A stretch of 64,000 bases of DNA from G958295645 sp965242735 (GTDB taxonomy: Bacteria; Gemmatimonadota; Gemmatimonadetes; Longimicrobiales; Gaopeijiaceae), in contig OZ251497.1 in the NCBI GenBank assembly GCA_965242735.1, forward strand, positions 2,294,001-2,358,000, read 5' to 3'. A program made the translations under genes and the position numbers. Under the pieces are notes generated by a model. It was not told where the DNA came from and made no database searches. It was given only the letters and a program-made list of their open reading frames with translations. The first letter of the stretch is position 1; every line of letters starts with the position of its first letter. Positions 27,433-38,306 of this stretch are shown here, one piece after another.

Positions 27433-28223
27433 CCGAGCAGCGCGTAGAGGAGGAAGGCGGTTCCGGCGGTCCACAGGTAGGCCGAGAAGCGGTGCAGCGT
27501 TCGGCGCGCCAGAACGGCGCGAAAGAGGCGGATCGCCGCGATTCCCGAGACGCAGGCCGTCGCGGCGCCTGCCGCCAGCGGCCAGGCGCCGACGCCCCCG
27601 TCTTGCAAGGCCGCGCCCAGTCCCGGCAACTCGAGCAGCGCCGCGCCGCCCGCCACCGGAAGGTACATCAGGAAGGAAAACGCCGCCGCTTCCCCCGGAT
27701 CCACGCCCGCCCGCATCGCCGTCGCCACCGTGGCTCCGGAGCGCGAGACGCCCGGCACGATCGCCGCCGCCTGCGCGATCCCCATGGCCGCCGCCGCGCC
27801 CCACCCCGGTCCGGTCCGCCGGCCCGGTCTCGCCCGAGCCCCTTTCGTCGTCCAGAGGACCCAGCCCGTGAAGAGCAAGGCCGCCCCGGTGACCGCCTCC
27901 GCCTCGAAGAGCCGCTCGAAGAAGCCGCCGAAGCCGACCCCCGCCACCGCGGCCGGCGCCGAGGCCAGCGCCAGCAATCCCCCCGTGCGCAGGCTCGCCG
28001 CGTCCCGGCGGGCCCAGCCGGCCACCAGAGCGCCGAGGCGCCGCCGGTAGGCCACGATCACGGAGCCTGCCGTCGCCGCATGCAGCACGACTTCGACGCC
28101 GACGCCCGGCGGGTCGGCGCCCAAGAGCGTCTGCGCCATCACCAAGTGGCCCGAACTCGACACCGGCAGGAACTCGGTCGCCCCTTGGACCAATCCCAGC
28201 AACGCCCCTTCCCACCACGTCAC
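27429..28223 (-). CDS. uppP: Undecaprenyl-diphosphatase
   Basis: The 264-residue integral membrane enzyme recycles the lipid carrier of peptidoglycan synthesis and gives bacitracin resistance. Signature motifs are GLVQGATEFLPVSSSGHL near the N-terminus and IVPGVSRSGAT in the middle. The GTG start overlaps the bshA stop as GTGA, and the stop overlaps birA as ATGA. Confidence 0.95.
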   Translation of the reverse strand: MTWWEGALLGLVQGATEFLPVSSSGHLVMAQTLLGADPPGVGVEVVLHAATAGSVIVAYRRRLGALVAGWARRDAASLRTGGLLALASAPAAVAGVGFGGFFERLFEAEAVTGAALLFTGWVLWTTKGARARPGRRTGPGWGAAAAMGIAQAAAIVPGVSRSGATVATAMRAGVDPGEAAAFSFLMYLPVAGGAALLELPGLGAALQDGGVGAWPLAAGAATACVSGIAAIRLFRAVLARRTLHRFSAYLWTAGTAFLLYALLG

Positions 28224-29353
28224 GGCGCCGATCCCCGCACGGCCTCCTCGTAGCAGGCCTCGTACATCGGCACCACCTTGCCGACGCCGAACGCCTCCAC
28301 GGCCGCTCGCCGGCCGGCGCGGCTGAACCGATCCCACAGCGCGGCGTCGCCCAGCAGACGCGCGCCCGCCCGCGCCGCCTCGTCCACGGCCCCGACGGGC
28401 ACCAGAAATCCCGTCTCGCCGTCGGCCACGACCTCGGGCACGCCGCCGGCCTCGTAGGCGACCACCGGCGCCCCGCACGACATCGCTTCGAGCGCCGCCA
28501 AGCCGAACGACTCGTTTTCGCTCGCCATCACGAAGAGATCGGCCGAGGCGAGAATCTCCTCGACCGCGACGTGCTTGCCCAGGAACGTCACGTCGTCCCG
28601 CACGCCCAAGGCGCGAGCCCGCTCGTCGGCGCGCGGCCGGTCGGGGCCGTCGCCCACCATCACGAGCTTGGCCGGCGTCCGCTCCCGGATGCCCGCGAAC
28701 ACGTCGACCACTTCCGTCACGCGCTTGAGGGGCCGGAAGTTCGAGACGTGCGCGACGATCTTCTCGTCGCGCGGCGCGAAGACGTCGCGGCGGCTGGGCG
28801 CGCGGCCGCGGCGGTAGCGCTCCGTGTCGACGAAGTTGGGCACGACGTCGATGCGCTCGCCGGGAACGCCGAAGTCGCGCACGGTCTCGCGCTTGAGGTA
28901 GCTCGACACCGCCGTGATCCGCTGCGAGCGCAGGATCGAGAAGCGCGTGATGGCATGCAGCGACGGATGCTGCCCGACCAGCGTGACGTCGGTCCCGTGC
29001 AACGTGGTCACGAGCGGGGGGCCGCCGTCTTCGTGCATCTCGCGCGCGATCCAGGCGGAGGTGGCGTGGGGGATGGCGTAGTGGACGTGGACGACGTCGA
29101 GCCGCTCGCGCACCGCGGTCTCGTGGATGGCGGCCGCGAGGGCGAGCGCGTAGGGCGGATGCTCGAACAGCGGATAGCTGGCCACTTCGACTTCGTGGAA
29201 GTAGACGCGCTCCTGAAAGCCGGACAGGCGAAACGGCGGCGCGTAGGAGATGAAGTGGACTTCGTGGCCTCGGCCGGCCAGCCCCATGCCCAGTTCGGTG
29301 GCCACGGCGCCGGAGCCCCCGTACGTGGGATAGCAGGTGATGCCGATCTTCAT
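28220..29353 (-). CDS. bshA: N-acetyl-alpha-D-glucosaminyl L-malate synthase (bacillithiol synthesis)
   Basis: The 377-residue GT4 glycosyltransferase starts MKIGITCYPTYGGSGAVATE, the hallmark of BshA. Other typical segments are HVHYAIPHATSAW, TTLHGTDVTLVG and the nucleotide-sugar site FVMASENESFGLAALEAMSCG. It joins UDP-GlcNAc to L-malate in the first step of bacillithiol synthesis. bshB and bshC are not in the window. Confidence 0.93.
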   Translation of the reverse strand: MKIGITCYPTYGGSGAVATELGMGLAGRGHEVHFISYAPPFRLSGFQERVYFHEVEVASYPLFEHPPYALALAAAIHETAVRERLDVVHVHYAIPHATSAWIAREMHEDGGPPLVTTLHGTDVTLVGQHPSLHAITRFSILRSQRITAVSSYLKRETVRDFGVPGERIDVVPNFVDTERYRRGRAPSRRDVFAPRDEKIVAHVSNFRPLKRVTEVVDVFAGIRERTPAKLVMVGDGPDRPRADERARALGVRDDVTFLGKHVAVEEILASADLFVMASENESFGLAALEAMSCGAPVVAYEAGGVPEVVADGETGFLVPVGAVDEAARAGARLLGDAALWDRFSRAGRRAAVEAFGVGKVVPMYEACYEEAVRGSAP

Positions 29354-29374
29354 TCGCGACGCCGGCGGCTCACG

Positions 29375-30361
29375 TCACGGACGAAGGCGCGGCGGCGGGG
29401 CGGCGGCGCAGCGGCGCCAAGCGCCGACGACGGCCTGGGTGCGGGCCGGCAGGTCCAGGGCGTCCACGACGTGCGCGCCGGGGCCCAACTGGTGGCGAAA
29501 CCAAGTGCGCTGGCGGCGGGCGTAGCGCCAGGTCGCCCGCTGAATCCGCTCGATCGCCTCTTCCAGCGTGGCGCGCCCCTGCACGTGTTCGGCCATCTCG
29601 CGGTAGCCGACGGCGCTCATGCCGGGATCGGACGGACGGCAGCCCGCGGCCAGGAGGCGGGCCACTTCGTCGGCGAAGCCCCCCTCGGCCATGCTCCGCA
29701 CGCGCTCGGCGATGCGGCGGCGGAGCCGCTCCGGCGGCACGTCCAGCAGGCACGCGCACGCGCGAAGGGGCTCGGCTTCCGGCGGGCCGTGGCGGTGCCA
29801 CCACGAAAGCGGGCGTCCTGTGAGGAGCGCGACCGCCACCGTCCGAAGCATGCGCTGGCGTCCGCCCGCGACGGCCAATTCCGCGCGGTCCCGGTCGAGC
29901 ACGCGGGTCCAGCGCGCCAGCTCCCCGGCGGTCATGCGGCCCAGCACGGCTTCCATCCCCGGACGTCGTCGGCGCGCCGCCTCCGGCTCCTTGAACACCG
30001 GGCGGACGAGCGCCCGCAGGAACAGTCCGGTCCCGCCCACCAGCACGGCCGCCTTGCCCCGGCTCCGGACGGCGGCGATCCAGCGTCTCGCGTCCCGGGC
30101 GAACTGCCCGGCGCCGTAGCGTTCGCCCGGATCGCGGACGTCCAGCCCGTGGTGGCGCACAAGGGCTCTCTCGCGAGCCGTCGCCTTGGCGGCGCCGACG
30201 TCCAGGCCGCGGTAGACTTGGCGCGAGTCCATCGACACGATCTCGCCCCCGATCTCCTGGGCGACCGCCAGCGACAGGGCCGTCTTCCCCGCCGCCGTGG
30301 GGCCGACGATGGCCAAGAAGTCGGCCGCGACCGGCCCGGCGGCGCTCTCGCGCGATCTCAC
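29375..30361 (-). CDS. miaA: tRNA dimethylallyltransferase
   Basis: The 328-residue enzyme adds dimethylallyl to A37 of tRNAs reading UNN codons. It has the P-loop GPTAAGKTALSLAVA, DSRQVYRGLDVGAAKAT and LVGGTGLFLRALV. The GTG start overlaps mutL as GTGA, a miaA-mutL link common in bacteria. Confidence 0.94.
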   Translation of the reverse strand: MRSRESAAGPVAADFLAIVGPTAAGKTALSLAVAQEIGGEIVSMDSRQVYRGLDVGAAKATARERALVRHHGLDVRDPGERYGAGQFARDARRWIAAVRSRGKAAVLVGGTGLFLRALVRPVFKEPEAARRRRPGMEAVLGRMTAGELARWTRVLDRDRAELAVAGGRQRMLRTVAVALLTGRPLSWWHRHGPPEAEPLRACACLLDVPPERLRRRIAERVRSMAEGGFADEVARLLAAGCRPSDPGMSAVGYREMAEHVQGRATLEEAIERIQRATWRYARRQRTWFRHQLGPGAHVVDALDLPARTQAVVGAWRRCAAAPPPRLRP

Positions 30362-32193
30362 GTGCGCCCGAACTTGCGCTCGAGCTCGCCGATGCCCAGG
30401 CGGACCACAGTCGGACGTCCGTGAACGTCGTGGTAGGGCAGCTCCGTCGCGAAGAGCTGGTCGAAGATGTCCTGCATCTCTTCGGGCTCGAGCTTCTGGC
30501 CGGCCTTGATGGCGCCCTTGCAGGCGAAGCTCATGGCCACGCGGTCGTTTTGGTTGCGCGCCGCCTTCATCAGATCGGAACCGTGCGCGAGTTCGTGGAT
30601 CATCTCGCGAATGCACCGCTCCGCGTCGAAGTAGCGATGCGGGTTCGGCACCGACTGGACGACGAGCGCGTCCGGCCCGAACGACTCCAGCTCGAAGCCC
30701 AGGCCGGCCAGCAGTCCCGAGACGGACGCCATCACGTCGCGCTCCTGGCGCGTCAGCCGGATGGTGAACGGGAAGAGGAGGCGCTGGCCCTGGCCCTCTC
30801 CTCTCTCGAACTCCGCAGCGATGCGTTCGTACAGAATGCGTTCGTGAGCGGCGTGCTGGTCGACGAAGATGAGGCCGTCGCGCGTCTCGGCGAGAATGAA
30901 GCTGTTGTGGACCTGCAGAAGGGGCGGCCTCGGGGCCTCGCCCAGCAAGGCCGCGTCCGACGGTTCCGGGGCGCCGGGCTCGTCGGCCGCCTGTCTGCCC
31001 TGCGGAAAGAGGATCGTCTGGCTCCCCTGCCGCTCGCTCTGCGATCGGGTCTGCGAGCCGGCGCGGGCCGAGTCGGATCGCACGTGCCCGGCGTCCGTCT
31101 CGCGGGCGTCGCGGTCGCCGCCGAAGCCGTCCGCCCCGCGTTCCCGAACGACGTCGGCGGGGGAACCGAAGGCTGCGGCGGACTCGGCGCCTTGCAGCGT
31201 CGTCCGCACTGCCGCTTCGACGAAGCTCTCGACCTCGGCGGGCTGGCGGAAGCGCACTTCGGCCTTGCCCGGATGCACGTTGACGTCCACCAAGCCGGGA
31301 GCGACATCGAGGAACAGGAACAGCCAGGGCTTGCCGCCCTCGGCGATGGTCGTTCGGTAGCCGCTGTCGGCCGCCGCCGCCAGCGCCGAGTCCCGGAACG
31401 GGCGCCCGTTGACGAAGAGGTGCATCCGCCGAAAGCCGCGACGCACCAAGTCGGGCCGCTGAATCGCGCCGTCCAGGCTCAAGCCGCCGCGCTGGCCGGC
31501 CAAGGGGAGCAGTCCCATTTCGGCCGCGTCCTTCCATATCTCGCCGATTCGGCCGACGAGTCCGCGGCCCGCCGCCAAGTCCAGGACCCTGCGCCCTCCC
31601 TTCTCCAGGACGAAGCGGACGTCCAGGTTGGCCAGCGCCTGCGCGTGGAGGACTTCCGAGACCGCTCTCGTCTCGACGCTCGCGGCCTTGAGAAAGCGCG
31701 CGCGCACGGGCGTGCTGAAGAAGAGGTTGCGCACGTTCACCGTGGTGCCGGGCCGCCGGGCCATCTCCTCCACGCCTTGGATCTTGCCTGCCAGCACGCG
31801 AACGCGCGCGCCGGAGTCCTCGCCTGCGGCCGCGGACTCCAGCGTCAGCCGCGACACCGCCGCAATCGACGGCAGGGCCTCGCCGCGAAAGCCCAGCGTG
31901 CGGATCTCGTGCAGGTCCTCGGCGTGGCGAATCTTGCTGGTGGCGTGGCGGTCCAAGCTCGCCAGCAGGTCCTCGCGCGTCATGCCCCACCCGTCGTCCG
32001 CCACCGCGATGCGGGTCTTGCCGCCGGCGTCCAGCCCGATTCGGACCGTGCGGGCGCGCGCGTCGACGGCGTTCTCGACCAGCTCCTTGACTACCGAGGC
32101 GGGGCGCTCCACCACCTCCCCGGCGGCGATCTGGTTGGCGACGTGGTCGGGCAAGACCTGGACGCGGGGCCGAGGACCGGGGACGCCCGTCAT
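30358..32193 (-). CDS. mutL: DNA mismatch repair protein MutL
   Basis: The 611-residue protein has the GHKL ATPase (VANQIAAGEVVERPASVVKE, DDGWGM, HATSKI, LGFRGEAL) and a C-terminal domain with DQHAAHERILYE, the metal-binding DQHA(X)2E(X)4E endonuclease motif. This fits mismatch repair without MutH. The usual CPHGRP motif reads DVHGRP, so the conserved Cys is missing. A ~90-residue low-complexity linker (Ser/Arg/Gln-rich) separates the domains. Start fixed by an ATGA overlap with tatD. Confidence 0.95.
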   Translation of the reverse strand: MTGVPGPRPRVQVLPDHVANQIAAGEVVERPASVVKELVENAVDARARTVRIGLDAGGKTRIAVADDGWGMTREDLLASLDRHATSKIRHAEDLHEIRTLGFRGEALPSIAAVSRLTLESAAAGEDSGARVRVLAGKIQGVEEMARRPGTTVNVRNLFFSTPVRARFLKAASVETRAVSEVLHAQALANLDVRFVLEKGGRRVLDLAAGRGLVGRIGEIWKDAAEMGLLPLAGQRGGLSLDGAIQRPDLVRRGFRRMHLFVNGRPFRDSALAAAADSGYRTTIAEGGKPWLFLFLDVAPGLVDVNVHPGKAEVRFRQPAEVESFVEAAVRTTLQGAESAAAFGSPADVVRERGADGFGGDRDARETDAGHVRSDSARAGSQTRSQSERQGSQTILFPQGRQAADEPGAPEPSDAALLGEAPRPPLLQVHNSFILAETRDGLIFVDQHAAHERILYERIAAEFERGEGQGQRLLFPFTIRLTRQERDVMASVSGLLAGLGFELESFGPDALVVQSVPNPHRYFDAERCIREMIHELAHGSDLMKAARNQNDRVAMSFACKGAIKAGQKLEPEEMQDIFDQLFATELPYHDVHGRPTVVRLGIGELERKFGRT

Positions 32194-33008
32194 TCGGAAC
32201 CGTCGCCGGAGGGGCTGTCGCGGGAAGGGCCGATGCCGGAACGGCCGTCGTCCAAGCCGAAGAAGCGCGCGGCGTTGTCCCAGGTCTCGCGGGCGATCTG
32301 GGCGGGCGGCACGTCCCGGATGCGCGCCACCGCTTCGGCCACGTGGCGCACGAAGGCGGGCTCGTTTCGCTTGCCGCGCTTGGGCGTGGGGGCCAGCCAC
32401 GGGGCGTCGGTCTCGATCATGTAGCGGTCCGCCGGCACGTCGCGAACCAAGCCGGCGTCGAATCCCTTGAACGTGGTCACGCCGGTGAAGGAGACGAGCC
32501 ATCCTGCGGCCAGCGCGTCCGCCATGAGGTCCGTCGACCCCGTGAAGCAGTGAACCACCCCCCGCACCCCCCCGCCGCCGTCCCGGATCAGCGCCGCCGT
32601 GTCCGCCTCCGCGTTCCTCGAGTGCACGACGAGCGGCAACCCCGTCTCGGCGGCCAGCTCGGCATGGGCCGCCAAGCTGCGCCGTTGCGCGTCGCGAGGA
32701 GCGTTGTCGTAATGATAGTCCAAGCCGGTTTCGCCGATCGCCACGCACGCAGCATGCGCCGCGGCTTCGCGCACCACCACCATGTCCCCCGCCCCTCGGC
32801 GTCCGGCCGCATGAGGATGGACGCCCGCCGTGCACCACACGCCCGGCTCCGATTCGGCCAAGCGCAACGCGGCGCGGGAGTCGGCCGCGTCCGAAGCGAT
32901 CGTCACGACGCGCGCCACGCCGGCCGCTCGGGCCCGCTCCAGCACGGCAGCCGAGTCCGGCGCGAAGGCTTCGTCGGTGAGATGGCAGTGCGAGTCGGCG
33001 AGCCTCAC
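32190..33008 (-). CDS. tatD: TatD-family metal-dependent hydrolase
   Basis: The 272-residue TIM-barrel hydrolase has DSHCHLTDEAF, AGVHPHAA, AIGETGLDYHYDNAP, VVHSRNAEADT and IETDAPWLAP, the metal ligands of the TatD DNase family. It probably acts as a 3'-5' exonuclease or D-amino-acid-tRNA-related quality-control enzyme. The GTG start overlaps secF as GTGA, giving a protein that begins VRLADSHCHL. Confidence 0.93.
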   Translation of the reverse strand: MRLADSHCHLTDEAFAPDSAAVLERARAAGVARVVTIASDAADSRAALRLAESEPGVWCTAGVHPHAAGRRGAGDMVVVREAAAHAACVAIGETGLDYHYDNAPRDAQRRSLAAHAELAAETGLPLVVHSRNAEADTAALIRDGGGGVRGVVHCFTGSTDLMADALAAGWLVSFTGVTTFKGFDAGLVRDVPADRYMIETDAPWLAPTPKRGKRNEPAFVRHVAEAVARIRDVPPAQIARETWDNAARFFGLDDGRSGIGPSRDSPSGDGSE

Positions 33009-33988
33009 GCCGTCGCGGCGACCCGGCCCCTGCCCTCCCGCGCCCGTTCCTCCTTCCCCTTGTCCGCCTTGGCGTCCGCCGTCCCGTATCGCTTCTGAAT
33101 CTCCAGCAACGCGGGCGACGCGATGAAGATCGACGAATAGGTGCCGATCAGCACGCCCAGGATGAGCACGGACGCGAAGTCTCGGTTGACCACGCCGCCC
33201 AGCGTCAACAGCGACAGCAACACCACCAGCGTCGTGCCCGAAGTGAGCACCGTGCGGGGCAAGGTCTCGTTGATGGATCGGTTGACGAGCTCCGCCGGAT
33301 CCTTTCTGCGTCCGCCCTTCTTGTTCAGGTTCTCGCGAATGCGGTCGAACACGACGATGGTGTCGTTCAGCGAGTAGCCCAGGATGGTGAGGATGGCGGC
33401 CACGGTCGGCAACGAGATCTCGACGCGGAACAGGGCCAGGAAGCCCAGCGTGGCCAGCATGTCGTGCGCGGTGGCGGCCACCGCGGCGACGCCGAAGCGC
33501 AGCTCGAAGCGGATCGCGATGTAGATGAGCGTGAGCGCCAGCGAGAACAAGACCGCCAACATTGCCTTTTGCTGAAGCTCGGCGCCGATCTTCGGCCCCA
33601 CGAGCTCGCGACGCACGACCTCGAAGTCGGTCTCCGCGTACACCTGGCCGATCTGCGCCGCGATCTCGGCGGCGGTCTCGTCGATGCTCGCCTCCTCGCG
33701 TCCCGGCGCGCGAATCACGAATTCGTTGTCCGCCCCGAAGCGCGTGATCGGAGGCGCCTCCGCCCCGCCCAGCGCGTCGCGCAAGTCCTCGTCCGTGGCC
33801 GGAACGTCGAAGCGGACCTGGACCAGCGTGCCGCCCGTGAAGTCCACGCCGTAGTTGAGCGGGGCGCCGGTGGACATCCAGCTCCACGCCATGGCGCAGA
33901 TGCCCAGCGCCAGGAAGGTCGCGGAAGCGACAAAGGCCGGCTTCCGCTTGGCGATGAACTGGTACTTCGCTTCGTGAAACAGCCACAT
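33005..33988 (-). CDS. secF: Protein translocase subunit SecF
   Basis: The 327-residue membrane protein has six helices, a periplasmic domain, and the motifs NYGVDFTGGTLVQVRF and GYSLNDTIVVFDRIREN. With SecD it uses the proton-motive force to pull exported proteins through SecYEG. It follows secD after 16 bp. The last ~30 residues are Lys/Arg/Glu-rich. Confidence 0.96.
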   Translation of the reverse strand: MWLFHEAKYQFIAKRKPAFVASATFLALGICAMAWSWMSTGAPLNYGVDFTGGTLVQVRFDVPATDEDLRDALGGAEAPPITRFGADNEFVIRAPGREEASIDETAAEIAAQIGQVYAETDFEVVRRELVGPKIGAELQQKAMLAVLFSLALTLIYIAIRFELRFGVAAVAATAHDMLATLGFLALFRVEISLPTVAAILTILGYSLNDTIVVFDRIRENLNKKGGRRKDPAELVNRSINETLPRTVLTSGTTLVVLLSLLTLGGVVNRDFASVLILGVLIGTYSSIFIASPALLEIQKRYGTADAKADKGKEERAREGRGRVAATA

Positions 33989-34004
33989 GAGCGCGCGCGC
34001 CCCC

Positions 34005-35672
34005 TTAGATGCTGACGCGCTGCTGGGCGCGCCGGCTCGTCAGATAGACCAAGAAGAGCGTGCGGGTCACGTACAGGGCCGTGAAGAAGGAAGCCACGAT
34101 GCCGATGCAGAGCGTGACGGCGAAGCCCCGCACCGACTGCGTGCCGAACTGGAACAGGATCATGCCCGTGATGAGGGTCGTGATGTTGGCGTCCACGATT
34201 GCCGAGACGGCGTTGCCGAACCCGTCTTCGACCGCGGCCTTGACCGTCCGGCCCGCTTCGAGCTCTTCGCGTATTCGCTCGAAGATGAGCACGTTGGCGT
34301 CCACCGCCATGCCGACCGACAGGATGAGGCCCGCGATCCCGGGCAACGTCAGCGTCGCGTCCATGGCCGACAAGCCGCCCATGACGAGCAGCAGGTAGGC
34401 GCCCAGCGCCACGACGGCGAGCATGCCCGCGACCCGGTAGTACAGGACCATGATGCACAGGACCGCGATCACGCCGACGATGCCGGCCACCCGGCCCTTG
34501 TCGATCGAGTCCTGGCCCAGCGAGGGACCCACGGTGCGCTCTTCCATGATGCGAAGCGGCGCAGGAAGCGCGCCGGCCCGGAGGACCAGCGCGAGGTCGA
34601 CGGCCTCGGCCATGTCGGCGGTGCCCAGGTCGATGGAGCCGTTGGCGCCGATGCGATCGCGAACCACGGGCGCGCTCACCACCTCGCCGTCCAGCACGAT
34701 GGCGATCGGGTCTCCGATGTGGGCGCCGGTGAGGCGCTGGAAGTCGCGCCCGCCGCGGCGGTTGAGCTCGAAGAGCACCTGGGCCAAGTTCGTCTGCGGA
34801 TCGCGGCTCGCCGTGGCGTCTTCGAGCTGGTCGCCGGTCAGGAAGGGGTCTTCCTCGAGGACGTAGAGCTCGCGGTAGAAGCGGCCGCCCATCCCGAGGG
34901 AGTCGTCCCATCCCCACTGGAGCGACACGTCGCGGGGCATCGCCCGCTGGAACTCGTCGAGCGCCATGAACTCGGCGGCGGTCTCGACGTCGTCGGCGTC
35001 GACCAGGTAGTTGCCCACGCCGCCCTGCTTCAGCAGTCCCGTGAAGGGGCGGAAGTCGAGCGCGGCCGTGTCTTCGGCGGCTTCGGCCTGTGCGGCGTCC
35101 GCGGCTTCGTCGGCGCCGGCTTGCGGCGTTCCGGCTTCGTCGGCGGTCGCCGAGTCGGCGTTCACGGAGTCGGCCGCTCCGAACAAGAGGTCGCCGATCG
35201 ACCCCGCCGGCTCGGCCGCTTCCGTGGCGCGCCCCATCTCGCGCAGTCCCTCCTCGCCGATGGTCGCGACGACGGCGCGGTCCAGGCGCTCCAGCGCGTC
35301 GTGGACGTCGGTGGTCGGCAACACCAGCTTCCATTCCAGGAACGCTTGCTGGTTGATGATCTCCTTGGCCCGCGACTCGTCGTCGATGCCGGCCAGCTCC
35401 ACGATCAGCCGGTCGCTGCCCACCTTCTGGATGAGCGGCTCCTCGACGCCGAATTGGTCGATGCGCGTCCGCAGGATGCGCTCGGCCCGGTCGATCGCGT
35501 CCTCGCGCCGCTCGGCCGTCATGGCGCCGTCCGGATCGTCCACTTCCAGAACGAGGTGCATGCCGCCCTGCAGGTCGAGGCCCTGCTTGAGGCCCCGCTG
35601 CCACAGCGAGTACCCGGCCACGCCGAGGGCGGCCAAGATGACGATCACGCGCCCGCGAAACGACTTGAGCAT
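34005..35672 (-). CDS. secD: Protein translocase subunit SecD
   Basis: The protein has the SecD signatures LKQGLDLQGGMHLVLEV, ITTLITGMILFQFGTQSVRGFAVTLCIGI (split over helices 5-6) and the DANVLIFERIREEL motif. An Ala/Asp/Glu-rich insertion of about 50 residues (ADSATADEAGTPQAGADEAA) interrupts the first periplasmic domain. I chose the ATG at 35672 (MLKSFRGRVIVIL); an in-frame GTG at 35687 would add five residues. A near-consensus promoter lies about 110 bp upstream. Confidence 0.95.
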   Translation of the reverse strand: MLKSFRGRVIVILAALGVAGYSLWQRGLKQGLDLQGGMHLVLEVDDPDGAMTAERREDAIDRAERILRTRIDQFGVEEPLIQKVGSDRLIVELAGIDDESRAKEIINQQAFLEWKLVLPTTDVHDALERLDRAVVATIGEEGLREMGRATEAAEPAGSIGDLLFGAADSVNADSATADEAGTPQAGADEAADAAQAEAAEDTAALDFRPFTGLLKQGGVGNYLVDADDVETAAEFMALDEFQRAMPRDVSLQWGWDDSLGMGGRFYRELYVLEEDPFLTGDQLEDATASRDPQTNLAQVLFELNRRGGRDFQRLTGAHIGDPIAIVLDGEVVSAPVVRDRIGANGSIDLGTADMAEAVDLALVLRAGALPAPLRIMEERTVGPSLGQDSIDKGRVAGIVGVIAVLCIMVLYYRVAGMLAVVALGAYLLLVMGGLSAMDATLTLPGIAGLILSVGMAVDANVLIFERIREELEAGRTVKAAVEDGFGNAVSAIVDANITTLITGMILFQFGTQSVRGFAVTLCIGIVASFFTALYVTRTLFLVYLTSRRAQQRVSI

Positions 35673-35786
35673 GTTGTCGGAAAACACCCCCGGTGGGAAG
35701 GAAGCCGCGAGCGCCCCGCCGCCGGGCGCCGCGCCTGCGGAAGCGAAGCCGCCGCCGGGCGCCGCCTTGGGAGACGCCAGCCCTAG

Positions 35787-35815
35787 AGTATCGTCCAGAA
35801 CGGCCAGAGTGTCAA
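35787..35815 (-). promoter_or_regulatory. Promoter of the secD operon, TTGACA-17-GATACT
   Basis: The minus strand reads TTGACA (35815-35810), 17 bp and GATACT (35792-35787). The -35 is the sigma-70 consensus and spacing is ideal. It predicts a start near 35780 and a ~105-nt leader, and could drive all nine genes down to coaX. Confidence 0.75.
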
Positions 35816-36097
35816 TCGCGGGACGGTCGCGCGCGAGCCGTTCGGAACAGCGACGGCAACGATGCCGTCGAGCCGGTCAGCCCCCGCGCGGCCCGGGCGA
35901 TCAGCTCGTCGCCCGTCTCGCACTCGGCCAGCAATCGGTCGATCCGAGAGGCCCGCTCCGCCCCGCCGCCTCAAGCAACTCGGCCAAGCGCTTCGCCGTC
36001 TCTCCACCCCGCCATGCCGACCTGGGCCTGCTCGACGCCCTGGGCCAAGCCCTGCTCGACGCCCCCGCGCCCCCTGCTCGACCCGGCCCGTCTCGGC
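35816..36097 (-). pseudogene. Decayed 3' fragment, possibly of an Rpn/PD-(D/E)xK transposase-type gene
   Basis: Minus-strand frames give protein-like pieces that need frameshifts to join: EQGLAQGVEQAQVG, then ETAKRLAELLEAAG, then RIDRLLAECETGDELIARA. The order resembles the C-terminal tails of Rpn/DUF4351-type nucleases (Gly/Glu/Gln repeats, then a short helical end). No N-terminal catalytic part remains. It sits between the second mutase and the secD promoter. Confidence 0.4.
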
Positions 36098-38050
<1,953 letters not shown>

Positions 38051-38145
38051 GGACGGTTCTCCGCAACCTTGCAAGCGCCGACAATCGTGGAACAGTTGGC
38101 GAGGGGCCTCTGTACGCCATCCCGAAAGAAGAGGCTAGGCGCGGC

Positions 38146-38259
38146 GCGGCGCTCCCGTCAAGCCCCCCGGCGCCAACGCGCGCCGCCCGAGGACGGGGTA
38201 TCGCTGGTCACACCTCCGCCGCGGCGCTCCAGTCAAGCCCTGCGGCACCCACGCGCGCT
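38146..38259. repeat. Imperfect direct repeat, period 75 bp
   Basis: About 38 bp at 38146-38184 (GCGGCGCTCCCGTCAAGCCC...) recur at 38221-38259 with roughly eight mismatches. They lie in the 256-bp gap between the meaB stop and the second mutase start, which otherwise holds no gene. Confidence 0.75.
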
Positions 38260-38306
38260 TGCGGGGGTCGGGCGGCGTGGGCAAGGCCGGGCCGGCCGCG
38301 TTGCGG

